DNA from: Ruminococcaceae bacterium BL-4
GTDB taxonomy: Bacteria > Bacillota > Clostridia > Oscillospirales > Acutalibacteraceae
Direction: 5' to 3'
NCBI GenBank assembly: GCA_902809935.1
Contig: LR778134.1
Location: 1,302,001-1,366,000 of the forward strand
DNA length: 64,000 nucleotides
Shown: positions 24,955-33,709 of the stretch, piece by piece
Position numbering within the stretch: the stretch's first letter is position 1
How the letters are laid out: each line of letters begins with the position of its first letter
Position numbers and translations under genes: made by a program
The notes under the pieces: model-generated
Told to the model about the DNA's origin: nothing
What the model saw: only the letters and a program-made list of their open reading frames with translations
Database searches by the model: none

Positions 24955-25428
24955 TTGTTCTGTCCAAACTGCGGGGCTCCACTGAACGGAGATGAAAGAT
25001 TCTGTGCCAATTGTGGAGCACCTGCAGGTCACATGCCTAATTCGTCTTCATCGGGTCGAATAAACCCTTTTTTAGTGGAATTGGCACGCAGAGAGAAGGT
25101 CTCTGCGTCAATCTGGATCGTTGTAGCCTGTATTCAGGTTCTTACTGCAATACTGGTAAATGGCACAGCAATGATCGTTTTAATTTGTGGTCTGTGGAAC
25201 CTTTATGCGGGATATTCCAGAATTCAGCAGAGTAAAAAGATTCTTACTAGCTGGCTTGATTTGGTGAATATTTATGAAAAGTCCAGAAACCAAATCATTT
25301 TCAATATTCTACTGAATGCTTTTATTGGTGGCGTCATTGGAGTAATTGGAGGAATTTATGATATGTTGACTCGAAATTACGTCCTTGAACATCGAAATGA
25401 GTTTAATTCAGTAGAAAATTTTAAGTAA
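24955..25428 (+). CDS. Zinc-ribbon membrane protein
   Basis: 157 residues from TTG 24955, with GGGGAGTGGTG before it. Residues 1-20 are a zinc ribbon (CPNCGAPLNGDERFCANCG). Two close hydrophobic helices lie at about 51-85, and a glycine-rich third (AFIGGVIGVIGGIYDML) at 118-134. Proteins of this 'double zinc ribbon plus membrane helices' type are common in Firmicutes, with unknown roles. Confidence 0.65.
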   Translation: MFCPNCGAPLNGDERFCANCGAPAGHMPNSSSSGRINPFLVELARREKVSASIWIVVACIQVLTAILVNGTAMIVLICGLWNLYAGYSRIQQSKKILTSWLDLVNIYEKSRNQIIFNILLNAFIGGVIGVIGGIYDMLTRNYVLEHRNEFNSVENFK

Positions 25429-25451
25429 AAATATAAAGAGGAGTGTTATTT

Positions 25452-26108
25452 ATGTTTTGTAAACAATGTGGGACAAGTCTTCCCGAAGGTGCAAAGAATT
25501 GCCCAAACTGCGGTGTGGCAGTGAAATCGTCTGAACAGGTCCCGAATCAGGATACAAAGTCAACTTCTGTACAGTCTGTGCAATTACCAAAGGTCAACAA
25601 AGAGTTTGTTCTTAGAAATATTAATGCCATTCTTGCGGTGATCTCCGTTGTTTTAATGTTTCTGCCTATGTTTGTCATCAATTGTAGTGCGCTAGGATAT
25701 AGTGGCAAATTGTCCGAATCAGGGTTCGTAGTTGCATCAGGGGTTAAATTTTCTAACTATAGTGCGACTTCTGTTAATTTCTTTGCATGGCTGATGATTT
25801 TGGTCCCAATTTTCTCAATCTTAGTCAACTACATAAAACCATTATATTCAATAAAAAAGATTACTTTATTTGCAGCACCACTAGTTTGTATCATTAGTTT
25901 GTTTTTGGCAAAATCAAATTTTGTTTCCAGTATGAATGCCTTTGTATCAAGCACACTAGGTCTTATGGATGCCTCCATATCACCAGTACTTGGGTTCTGG
26001 TTTTACCTTGTGTGTTCTCTTGTTTGGCTTCTTGTGGGCTACCTTCAATACAAGAATATGCCCCTGACCAAAGATAGTGTCGTAAATCTGATCAATCAGA
26101 AAAAATAA
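25452..26108 (+). CDS. Zinc-ribbon multi-pass membrane protein
   Basis: 218 residues from ATG 25452 (GAGGAG 8 bases upstream). The zinc ribbon CKQCGTSLPEGAKNCPNCG leads into four hydrophobic helices at about 56-76, 104-124, 130-148 and 175-198. It follows the previous zinc-ribbon protein closely and is probably co-transcribed. The rho-independent terminator at 26130 ends the unit. Confidence 0.65.
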   Translation: MFCKQCGTSLPEGAKNCPNCGVAVKSSEQVPNQDTKSTSVQSVQLPKVNKEFVLRNINAILAVISVVLMFLPMFVINCSALGYSGKLSESGFVVASGVKFSNYSATSVNFFAWLMILVPIFSILVNYIKPLYSIKKITLFAAPLVCIISLFLAKSNFVSSMNAFVSSTLGLMDASISPVLGFWFYLVCSLVWLLVGYLQYKNMPLTKDSVVNLINQKK

Positions 26109-26129
26109 TAGAGTTACTAATTTCCATTG

Positions 26130-26170
26130 ATTTCCTCATGCTGCTAAATAGCATGAGGATTTTCTTTTTT
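26130..26170 (+). terminator. Rho-independent terminator
   Basis: CCTCATGCT (26133-26141) pairs with AGCATGAGG (26150-26158), followed by ATTTTCTTTTTT. Confidence 0.85.
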
Positions 26171-26186
26171 ACAGGAGAGATTTAAG

Positions 26187-26459
26187 ATGAGTCATATTCT
26201 TAAAGCAATTTATAACGGACAGCTAAATCCTTCGGAAACCATTGTTCTTCACGATGGAAAATACCAAATGAATCTAAAAAGGCAGATTGAACTGAGCAAT
26301 CGGCTTTTTAAAACATTCACACTGGAACAACAAAAACTCTTCGAAGTGCTTCAACAGCAGAAATCTAAGAACAATAGTTACGTTTTGGAAAAAACTTTTT
26401 GCCAAGGATTTCGAATGGGAGCCAAAATTATATTAGAACTGAAAGGAAGATCATCATGA
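26187..26459 (+). CDS. Small helical protein, DUF6809-like
   Basis: 90 residues after GGAGAGATTTAAG. The pattern ILKAIYNGQLNPSE at the start and FCQGFRMGAKIILEL at the end is typical of small proteins from Firmicute mobile elements, labelled DUF6809 in my memory. Function unknown. It opens a chain of very small overlapping genes leading into the DUF960/DUF1643 pair. Confidence 0.6.
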   Translation: MSHILKAIYNGQLNPSETIVLHDGKYQMNLKRQIELSNRLFKTFTLEQQKLFEVLQQQKSKNNSYVLEKTFCQGFRMGAKIILELKGRSS

Positions 26460-26548
26460 ATTTTTATGTTTTAGGCTTTGTCTGTACGCTTGCAACAATT
26501 CTGGTATTTGAGTATGCAGTGACCAATAGAACGGTGAGGAGGGCTTAA
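26456..26548 (+). CDS. Small membrane peptide (30 aa)
   Basis: Starts inside the stop of the previous gene (ATGA). One hydrophobic helix, MNFYVLGFVCTLATILVFEY, is followed by a basic tail, TNRTVRRA. GGAAGATCATC precedes it. Translational coupling supports it as a real gene. Confidence 0.5.
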   Translation: MNFYVLGFVCTLATILVFEYAVTNRTVRRA

Positions 26549-26551
26549 TAA

Positions 26552-26653
26552 ATGATGACTGTAGCGATTGAACAATTTCTTTCCGGAGCAGAAGCTTGTA
26601 TCCTTCTTTACCTCTCTTGCCGCATAAAAGGAAGGAGTACCCGAAAACGATGA
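26552..26653 (+). CDS. Very small protein (33 aa)
   Basis: ATG 26552 follows GTGAGGAGGGCTTAATA, an excellent ribosome site. The product starts MMTVAIEQFLSGAEACILLY and ends in a basic tail (KGRSTRKR). Its stop overlaps the next ATG (26650). No homologue is recognised. Confidence 0.45.
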   Translation: MMTVAIEQFLSGAEACILLYLSCRIKGRSTRKR

Positions 26654-27030
26654 TACGAATTAGAGAGCCGGAAGATCTTAAAAAGGATACGATTCCTTTC
26701 GAAATCAAAGAGTATCTTTCTAAATACTTACAGACCATTCTTCAAAACTATGGTTGTAATTCTTTGGAAAGAATCGGGTGTATTTATTATCTTGAAACTA
26801 CAGAGGATACCTTCCATTATTCTAAGATGGGGTTAAGTCATTCTCTTTTAGAAACACCATTTGAATATTGTGAGTGTATTTCAATCAAAAGCAGCCATGG
26901 AGAAAGTAATCTTCTTCACGGCTGCTATGTCTTTAATAATGACTATGCAATAGACTTTTTCGGACAGGATAGCATTTTCGATCAACAAACACTTTCTACT
27001 CTAAGGAGGAATGATTTTAATGTTTCATGA
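26650..27030 (+). CDS. Protein in the DUF950/uracil-DNA-glycosylase-inhibitor position
   Basis: 126 residues from ATG 26650, overlapping the previous stop. Helical N-terminus (KEYLSKYLQTILQNYG), then a beta-rich part (IGCIYYLETTEDTFHYSK) and HGCYVFNNDYAIDFFGQDS. I do not see a direct sequence signature. In staphylococcal SCC elements the genes before DUF960 and DUF1643 encode a DUF950 protein, the uracil-DNA-glycosylase inhibitor SAUGI. Size, acidic C-terminal half and gene order here agree with that. The role is inferred from synteny only. Confidence 0.5.
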   Translation: MIRIREPEDLKKDTIPFEIKEYLSKYLQTILQNYGCNSLERIGCIYYLETTEDTFHYSKMGLSHSLLETPFEYCECISIKSSHGESNLLHGCYVFNNDYAIDFFGQDSIFDQQTLSTLRRNDFNVS

Positions 27031-27322
27031 TCCCCAGTATATGACAACAAAGTTTATTAACAAAATCCCGTACTTAATTCAGCTTCTTCTTTTTCAGATG
27101 ATTGATTCCTTAAAAATCAAATCAGATGTGGATTATCTTCAAATATTTATACTTTCTGTAGAGACTCACGACGGAAAAACTTTTCAGAAAATTGTCCATT
27201 CTCAGGAACAGCCGCCAAAATCAAAGACTTACTTAATTCCTTATCCTAGTCCCGTTACAGCAAAAGTTTATACCATTGATGATAAAGACCATTATACATT
27301 TTTGTTAGCAGAAGAATATTAA
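27020..27322 (+). CDS. DUF960 protein
   Basis: 100 residues. ATG 27020 is preferred over 27011 because AAGGAGGA at 27002 gives better spacing. The text FHDPQYMTTKFINKIPYLIQ, LLFQMID, DYLQIFILSV, HSQEQPP, VTAKVYTIDD and LLAEEY matches the DUF960 family end to end. The family is found in SCC elements, conjugative elements and phages of Firmicutes, with no known activity. It overlaps the end of the previous gene. Confidence 0.8.
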   Translation: MFHDPQYMTTKFINKIPYLIQLLLFQMIDSLKIKSDVDYLQIFILSVETHDGKTFQKIVHSQEQPPKSKTYLIPYPSPVTAKVYTIDDKDHYTFLLAEEY

Positions 27323-27339
27323 AAGAGGAGTGACAGAAT

Positions 27340-27861
27340 ATGCCCAATAACAATCCTGGAAATACAAATGTGCTTACAGGAAACATGAAAACAACAGCTG
27401 TTTTTAGCCGGGACGGTAAATATCGCTACCTTCTTGAAAAGGAATGGGACGAGACTCTTCCAAAAGCGGCGATCATCATGATTCAGGCTGGTACTGCCGA
27501 CACGGTTAAGATGGATACTACAACAATGCTTTGTGTGACAAATGCTTGTGATAACTCCTTCGGAAGCATTTCCATTCTGAATTTGTTCAGCTCAATCCAT
27601 TCGGACATTCCTTTGAGTGACAAAGTGAATAATGCAATGATTGTTCGTTGCTGCGACGAAGCAGACAAGATCATTTTTGCTTTCGGAAAAGGAAAACAAC
27701 ATCTGGAACGAAAACTGGAAGTTCTGAAAATGTTAGAAGGGTACAAAGAAAAGTTCTGCTGCATTGCAGACAAGAGGGGAAGAACATTGTTTCACCCTCT
27801 TGCACCACAAGTCAGAAGGGAATGGATTCTTGTACCGTTTCAAAACGAAGTTAATACATAA
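27340..27861 (+). CDS. DUF1643 protein
   Basis: 173 residues after AAGAGGAGTGACAGAAT. The motifs FSRDGKYRYLLEKEWD, AIIMIQAGTADTVKMDTTT (normally 'MLNPSTAD...D.T') and LNLFSSIHSDI fit DUF1643. Family members accompany DUF960 downstream of cassette recombinase genes in SCC elements. Function unknown. A perfect terminator follows the stop, so it is the last gene of the unit. Confidence 0.8.
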   Translation: MPNNNPGNTNVLTGNMKTTAVFSRDGKYRYLLEKEWDETLPKAAIIMIQAGTADTVKMDTTTMLCVTNACDNSFGSISILNLFSSIHSDIPLSDKVNNAMIVRCCDEADKIIFAFGKGKQHLERKLEVLKMLEGYKEKFCCIADKRGRTLFHPLAPQVRREWILVPFQNEVNT

Positions 27862-27870
27862 ACACATTAA

Positions 27871-27908
27871 ATTAAGGTCGTCAGAACGAGTCTGACGACC
27901 TTAATTTT
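27871..27908 (+). terminator. Terminator, first copy of a repeated hairpin
   Basis: A perfect 15-bp stem (27871-27885 with 27891-27905) around loop ACGAG, followed by TTT. The core AGGTCGTCAGA/TCTGACGACCT recurs at 32611. Confidence 0.88.
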
Positions 27909-28040
27909 AGCAGAAAACCTTTTAAAAGCACCAAAAAGTCGGTCCCTTTTTATTGCGGAAACGCAAAATAGAAAAGTCGACCGAATTTTTTTGCCCTTCT
28001 TTTTAAAGTGTATGTAAAAAATCACCGGGATTCCGGGAAT

Positions 28041-28559
28041 TTACTGATTAGAAGAATTTGGAATAAATTTTTCACAGAGCTCCAGAAATATTTTATAGCT
28101 TCCTTTTTCACCAAAACGGACAAGTACGGTATCACAATCAGAAATCACAAAACAATGGAGATCTTTAAATGACTCACGAATCATCTGTCCTAATAATGCT
28201 GCCTGATATACCTCAAGTTTCAAAAACATACCCATATCAAATTTAGAAAACTCCTGAACATCACACAACATATCTTTTATTCTTGTGGTGACATAATACT
28301 TACTTATCCACTCTTTTATGGCAATAATGGGTCTGCAATCCGTTCTGAGTTTTTTGTGCTTAACAATTTCTCTGAACTCTCGTCCTACCCGACTTAAATT
28401 AATACTTGGGTCATTTGGAAATTGTTCTTTTAGAACATCCAGCAATTCTCTTGCTGATCTGATTTTCTCGTTGTTGCCTAAGATATCAAAATAGATAGAC
28501 TCTTTCACATCGAGAGAGTTATCTTTAAAAGGCTTTTTAAATTCGTCATTAGCTTCCAT
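28041..28559 (-). CDS. Unknown protein, possible DNA-binding
   Basis: 172 residues from ATG 28559 (TTTGGAGAAAGATAAAT upstream). The longer reading from 28625 starts in an A/T-rich non-coding run. The mid-part SARELLDVLKEQFPND...LSRVGREFREIVKHKKLRT looks like a winged-helix 'wHTH' as in primase C-terminal modules. The rest is helical. It faces the DUF1643 gene tail to tail and diverges from the Cch-like gene, so it may regulate or assist replication of the element. This is inference. Confidence 0.5.
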   Translation of the reverse strand: MEANDEFKKPFKDNSLDVKESIYFDILGNNEKIRSARELLDVLKEQFPNDPSINLSRVGREFREIVKHKKLRTDCRPIIAIKEWISKYYVTTRIKDMLCDVQEFSKFDMGMFLKLEVYQAALLGQMIRESFKDLHCFVISDCDTVLVRFGEKGSYKIFLELCEKFIPNSSNQ

Positions 28560-28866
28560 ATTTATCTTTCTCCAAAATAAAAAATAAAAAAAATAAAAAA
28601 CGTGAAAAAGGCTAAAAATATCCACTTAAGGGTCGTTTATACACCATAGAGGCTCACTGAATGATGACCAAAACTGTATCATTTATTTTTTAATTATATC
28701 AGCGAATATCGTAATTTATATTCTTATATGTAATATTATTGATTATAAATCATAATTATTTGGATATTAATGACGATTTTGAAAACTTTACAATTCCTGC
28801 CTATTGTGATAGCTTATTATTTACCTGCAGGAGATATAATAAAAAAAATTAATGAGGAGGTAAAAA

Positions 28867-30570
28867 ATGAAGCTATTTGAAACAATCAAATTAACCTTTA
28901 CTCAGGTTGAAGAGATAAAAAAACTCTCTACATACCCTTTTTATCGTGAAGGCGAGTGCCTAATGTATGTGAATAAGCAGGAGAAATGCTATTTTGCAAG
29001 GGCAATCAGTGAATTTTTCTCTGTTACCCAGATTACACGTGACATGGAAGCAGGGATTTATTCAGATGATCTTTCTATTTGTACCAGCCTTGGTGAGGAA
29101 ACTGTTTCTGTTTTCAGAAGTGTTTTTTCCAAAAAGAATTTTCAAGAATTAAATCAATATGGTCTGCGGTACGATAATAGCGCGATTCCTTTATTGCTGA
29201 AATATATTGCCATATCAGAAGGTCAGGCCCCGTCCGTGACAAAGTATAAAAGCGTTGGGTGGGTACAACAGGAACAGGAAGGAACGAAGTTCTTTGGTTT
29301 GAGCCTTATGGATTCTTTTCAGTATGTTGGGGAAAAAGACTTAACCTCAATAGGTTCTCTTAACGATTATGTTGCCGAGGTCAATAGGTTAGTCGTAGGT
29401 CATGCGGGTTTGGAAATCAGTCTTGCAACCAGCCTTTCTGCTGCTGTGATTGGTCTTTTATCTACGCAGCAGCCCATGGAGTCTCTAATGATTCACTTCT
29501 TTGGGACATCCTCTTGCGGAAAAACGACAGCGTTACAGCTCGCAGCTTCTGTGTGGGGAAATCCAGAGATGGGAAAGGGCATCCTATCGTCATGGAATGC
29601 TACCGACAATGCGCTGCTTACAAAATTGAATAATAATTATGGCGTTGTTGCTTGTTTTGATGAATCGTCCAGTATGCAAAGAGATTTTAGTAAGATCATC
29701 TATGCTATTTCACAAAACACCGGAAAGGCTCGTCTTTCTAAGGACTGCCAGCTCCAAAAAGAGCGTAAATTTTGTACAAGCATTATCAGCAGCGGCGAAA
29801 ACTCTCTTTTGGCAGCCAGCAATAAGAATGCCGGTCTCCGTGCGCGATTACTCGAATTTTTTAATGCACCTCTTACAGAAAATGCCGAACATAGTGATGC
29901 TATTAAGCAGTTTGTGAAAACTCAGCATGGGACACTTGGAGCGGAATTTGTAACCGCGTTGGCATCACAGAAGGACTCAGTGGCAAATATGATGCAAAAA
30001 TGGGAGAAAAAGCTGAAGAAAGAGCTGAAGAAAAAGCTTACCAGAGAGTGTATATTGGAAGACCGGTTGATTTTTAAATATGCGATTATTTTATTGACCG
30101 CCAGTATTACCCGTGATCAATTGGGCGTTCATTTTGATTTGGGCGGTATGGAGAACTGTCTGATCAGTCACTACCGCTCTTTGGCTTTTGAAAACAATCT
30201 GGGAATGAATGCTTATGATCAGATTATGGAGTGGCTTGTAAAAAATGCTTCTCATATTATGCTAAAAGACTATTTACCTGCGAGTACCCCAGTGGAAGGG
30301 ATCTTTCTTTCAGGAAACAAGGTTGCCTTGTTGAAAGGTACTTTTGAAAAAATACTTCACGATAGTGGATTTACAGATACAAAGGTTGTGGCGCAGGAAT
30401 TAAAAAGGCTGAATCTTCTAATTCCTGAGTCACCAGACCGCCTCACCGCAAGGGTGGTGATTAACAGGATCAAAGTGCCATGTTACCGCTTAAAAATTAA
30501 TAGCGAGGTGATCAATTGGCTAAACGCCCAAGCTGAGCAGAAAATCAAAGGGAATGACCTCGAATTTTGA
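28867..30570 (+). CDS. DUF927 ATPase, Cch-like cassette helicase
   Basis: 567 residues after ATGAGGAGGTAAAA. An N-terminal domain (1-110) precedes DUF927 (about 115-400): KSVGWVQQ, FGTSSCGKTT with Walker A at 213-220, ILSSWNATDNAL, VVACFDESS as Walker B (D265, E266), GKARLSKDCQLQ and SIISSGENSLL. The C-terminal third is a winged-helix-like segment. DUF927 proteins are hexameric, MCM-like helicases carried next to large serine recombinases in SCC elements (Cch), where they replicate the excised circle. Its position 5' of a recombinase supports the same role. Confidence 0.82.
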   Translation: MKLFETIKLTFTQVEEIKKLSTYPFYREGECLMYVNKQEKCYFARAISEFFSVTQITRDMEAGIYSDDLSICTSLGEETVSVFRSVFSKKNFQELNQYGLRYDNSAIPLLLKYIAISEGQAPSVTKYKSVGWVQQEQEGTKFFGLSLMDSFQYVGEKDLTSIGSLNDYVAEVNRLVVGHAGLEISLATSLSAAVIGLLSTQQPMESLMIHFFGTSSCGKTTALQLAASVWGNPEMGKGILSSWNATDNALLTKLNNNYGVVACFDESSSMQRDFSKIIYAISQNTGKARLSKDCQLQKERKFCTSIISSGENSLLAASNKNAGLRARLLEFFNAPLTENAEHSDAIKQFVKTQHGTLGAEFVTALASQKDSVANMMQKWEKKLKKELKKKLTRECILEDRLIFKYAIILLTASITRDQLGVHFDLGGMENCLISHYRSLAFENNLGMNAYDQIMEWLVKNASHIMLKDYLPASTPVEGIFLSGNKVALLKGTFEKILHDSGFTDTKVVAQELKRLNLLIPESPDRLTARVVINRIKVPCYRLKINSEVINWLNAQAEQKIKGNDLEF

Positions 30571-30790
30571 ATTGCTTAAAAAAGAGGACACCCTTGTTTA
30601 CATTGAGATTGTATGGAAGGAAGGGAAGACGATGGTGATTTTGTTGAAAGCGATTATTTCTCGCAAAAATTTGAAGTGCCAGAATTCCGTGAAGACTGAA
30701 GAATTTGATACGGATAAAGACGATCAAAATGCGGTCACCTTTTTTTCGCCAATGGTAGATATGCTCTGTCAGTTTATCGACCGGCCCTAA
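30554..30790 (+). CDS. Small protein between Cch-like helicase and recombinase
   Basis: 78 residues. ATG 30554 lies inside the end of the helicase gene, with AAAGGGA before it, so translation is coupled. The first half is beta-rich (KEDTLVYIEIVWKEG, MVILLKAIISR), the second acidic, and it ends MVDMLCQFIDRP. The same slot in SCC elements is often filled by a small single-stranded-DNA-binding ORF. That parallel is positional only. Confidence 0.5.
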   Translation: MTSNFELLKKEDTLVYIEIVWKEGKTMVILLKAIISRKNLKCQNSVKTEEFDTDKDDQNAVTFFSPMVDMLCQFIDRP

Positions 30791-30815
30791 GAAAGGAAAA
30801 TAAGCATGACTAAGG

Positions 30816-30852
30816 AATGCCACGAAAAAACGAAATTTTTCGTGGCATTTTC
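30816..30852 (+). terminator. Terminator between helicase unit and recombinase
   Basis: AATGCCACGAAAAA (30816-30829) pairs with TTTTTCGTGGCATT (30836-30849). It separates the recombinase from the upstream unit. Confidence 0.8.
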
Positions 30853-30882
30853 AATCAATAAAAATTAGAGAGGAAGCTTTTT

Positions 30883-32505
30883 ATGGAAAATCAAAAAATT
30901 AAAGCTGTCGGCTATTGCCGTTTTTCCAGCGATATGCAAAGAGAAGAGTCTATTGATGCGCAAAAACGATATATCTCTGTTTATGCGGCGCAAGGAACCT
31001 ATGAGATCACAAATTTTTACTGTGACCGTGCTCGCAGCGGCAAAAATACAAAGAGACCTGCTTTCCAACAAATGCTTGCAGATGCAAAGCAGGGCAAATT
31101 TCAAGCAATCATCGTTCATAAGCTCGATCGCTTTTCAAGGAGCACAGAAGACACCTTGCGTATTATCAATGAGCTAAAGGACTTTAATGTTTCCGTGGTT
31201 TCTGCATACGAACATTTTGAAAACAATGCGATTGGCGACTTCATGTTAAAAATCATTTCCGGAATGAGTGAATGGTACATTTCAAACCTCGCGAATGAAG
31301 TCCTTAAAGGGCAGCGTGAAAATGCCTACAAATGTCTATCTAATGGAGGGAGAGGCTGCCTCGGTTACGATATTGTTGATCAAAAGTATGTTGTGAACGA
31401 AGAAGAGGCTGAATCGGTAAGGTTGATTTTTCAAATGTATAGCAATGGTTATGGCTATAATTCAATTATCGATCGGTTGAATGCTTTGGGCAAAAAGACC
31501 AAGGCAGGAAGACCTTTTGGAAAGAATAGCCTATACGCAATCTTGAATAATGAAAAATATACCGGCGTTTATATTTTTAATCAGATCGCGAGGGGGAATT
31601 CTCAGGGAAAGCGCAACAGTCATAAAAAGAAACCGAATAGCGAAATTATCCGCATAGAAGGAGGTGTTCCTGCCATTATTTCTAAGGAGTTGTGGAATAG
31701 GGTGCAGGCTATCCGTCAAATCAACCCGAAAGGGAAGAGTCACAATAAGTACTTTTATCTTCTCTCCGGACTGATTTATTGTGGGGAATGTGGAAGCAAA
31801 ATGCACGGAAATCCTCGCAACACGGGCAATGGAGGGCCTACTTATTTGACTTATCGCTGCAACAATCGCGACAATAGCCATTCCTGCAGCAACGGCGAAG
31901 TTCGTAAGGAATATGTGGAAGGGTTTGTCATTGAAGAGTTATTTGATCACTTTTTCAATCGCAATGCAATTCCTGAGATTACTCGTCAGCTGAATAAAAA
32001 GCTTCAGGAAAGTAGTAACAGCAGCAGTGATGAGTATAAAGAGTATAGCGCTACTTTGAAGGTCCTGAAAAAGTCCCGTGATAATCTTGTGGAAGCGATT
32101 GAGAAGACCGGATATAATCAGGCACTCGGAGATAAACTGAAAAACGTGGAAAAACAGATTGAGGACTGCGGAACGTTCCTCCAGAAATATGAAGATAGGC
32201 ACAAGAACATTTCTGCTTTTACGGAGGAACAGGTTCTCAAAAATCTTTCCAAAATCAAAGAATTCGCAAAGAGCAGCCACAAAGAGGAAGTCCGTGCTAT
32301 GATTCAGCAGTATGTGGATCGTGTGACCGTTTTTCACGACAGAGTGGAAGTGGTTTTTAAGGTTGTATTTCATGCAGAAGCTGAAAATTCGACCACATTT
32401 CACTGCGATTCATCCGTTACGAGATACAATCTTGAGCAGTACAGCGCAGCCAGTATGTTAGAAAAAGCCGAAATAGAGGAACAGAAGAATCTTCATACCG
32501 CATAA
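30883..32505 (+). CDS. Large serine recombinase (Ccr/TnpX type)
   Basis: 540 residues after GAGAGGAAGC. The resolvase domain (1-150) has the catalytic Ser15 in YCRFSSDMQ, HKLDRFSRS and SGMSEWYISNLANEV. The 'Recombinase' domain (about 165-265) carries GYDIVDQKYVVNEEEA and FGKNSLYAILNNEKYTGVYIF. A zinc ribbon follows (CGECGSK ... CSNGEVRKEY, 290-340). A long coiled coil (about 355-450) is typical for synaptic control. All parts are intact. This enzyme probably excises and integrates the 24-33 kb element. The genome attachment site cannot be fixed from sequence alone. Confidence 0.9.
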   Translation: MENQKIKAVGYCRFSSDMQREESIDAQKRYISVYAAQGTYEITNFYCDRARSGKNTKRPAFQQMLADAKQGKFQAIIVHKLDRFSRSTEDTLRIINELKDFNVSVVSAYEHFENNAIGDFMLKIISGMSEWYISNLANEVLKGQRENAYKCLSNGGRGCLGYDIVDQKYVVNEEEAESVRLIFQMYSNGYGYNSIIDRLNALGKKTKAGRPFGKNSLYAILNNEKYTGVYIFNQIARGNSQGKRNSHKKKPNSEIIRIEGGVPAIISKELWNRVQAIRQINPKGKSHNKYFYLLSGLIYCGECGSKMHGNPRNTGNGGPTYLTYRCNNRDNSHSCSNGEVRKEYVEGFVIEELFDHFFNRNAIPEITRQLNKKLQESSNSSSDEYKEYSATLKVLKKSRDNLVEAIEKTGYNQALGDKLKNVEKQIEDCGTFLQKYEDRHKNISAFTEEQVLKNLSKIKEFAKSSHKEEVRAMIQQYVDRVTVFHDRVEVVFKVVFHAEAENSTTFHCDSSVTRYNLEQYSAASMLEKAEIEEQKNLHTA

Positions 32506-32610
32506 GTAAATCAAGCTCCAGGGCAAGAACGCCTTGGAGCTTGATTTTTTTCTGAAAAGTGAATTTTGTATCCTTGAAAAGATGTCGATTCATAAAACAT
32601 ATTAAATAAG

Positions 32611-32640
32611 AGGTCGTCAGAACAAGTCTGACGACCTTTA
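32611..32640 (+). terminator. Terminator, second copy of a repeated hairpin
   Basis: AGGTCGTCAGA and TCTGACGACCT around ACAAG, followed by TTTATT. Flanking bases (ATTAAAT before, CAGAAA and AAAGCAC after) also match 27860-27945. Confidence 0.8.
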
Positions 32641-33709
32641 TTCGCTTCAGAAAGCACTCAAAAAGTGGCAATTGGACCTTCCCCTTTGTTTTCCTACTGA
32701 CCGAAGAAGATTGCAAGGAATAAAGGGCTTTCTTCAGCGAATGATAGAAAAATCAAAAACTATTTCATCACGAAGTCTATACCAATAGGCTAGTGTCAAA
32801 AGTTTGGAAAGACTTAAAACAATGGATAAGGCGAGTGACAAATAAGGGCCAATACAAAAACGTCTTGGGGTTGGATCGATTGTGACCTATTAGTATAAAA
32901 TGGTAGAAAAAACTCTCTCTTTTATTAAATTAACAGATTAAATGCAAATAATTTTAAAAAATTCTCAAAATTTAATTGGAAATTCTTACGTAATTTTACT
33001 TTATGAATTCTTATAACATTATTTTTTTATCAAATTTATCAAAAAGTAGTGAAGATGACTGTGCCAAATCCAAACACGTTTATTATTGATGGAATGTTAG
33101 TGTTATTTCTGAACTTTGCAGAAATTTGTTACACATCAGGAAATAGATAAGAATAGGGCTCCGGACTGGTTTAACCATTGAATTGGTTCTTATTTTCTTT
33201 AGACTTATATAAATGTAATATTGTTACCAGTTGATTCTTATTAAATTATCCGATGTATTTATGAGCAAAAGCCAAAATGGTATTGTTATGGAAACCAGCG
33301 GCCAAAAGTAAAAGAGCGGAGCTGATAGGAAAAGCAAGGAATGTGTTTTTGTCAGATTTAATGTGTCGTTGAGTATAGGGAAAGTTCAGTGAGGTAATAT
33401 AGAACGTGTGCCTCATTCGACTTCATCATTAGTATGAACATGATGAAACAAAGTACTTATAAAAAACCATGTCATCGGCAGTAATCTGCACAAGGCATTT
33501 GCGATAACGCAATCACCGAATAACAGAGCTTTTCGCGATCCAGGTTTTTAGATGTTATTAACAGTACAATAATCCGATTAGTTCTACCGTACAGCAAAGA
33601 ATGTAGAAAAGCTACTAGTGAAAACGCAAGGCGAAGTGGATTTGGTTGAAACAAGTAGTTATCAGTGGTATTATTAATATGTTTGCTTGGTAGAAGCACA
33701 GAGGGTGAA
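32641..33709. other. Long AT-rich gap without a recognisable gene
   Basis: About 1.07 kb. No open frame here has a ribosome site with recognisable protein text. Short stretches such as KVWKDLKQWIRRVTNKGQ (near 32800) may be worn coding remnants. It may hold the right end of the recombinase-borne element. Confidence 0.5.
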
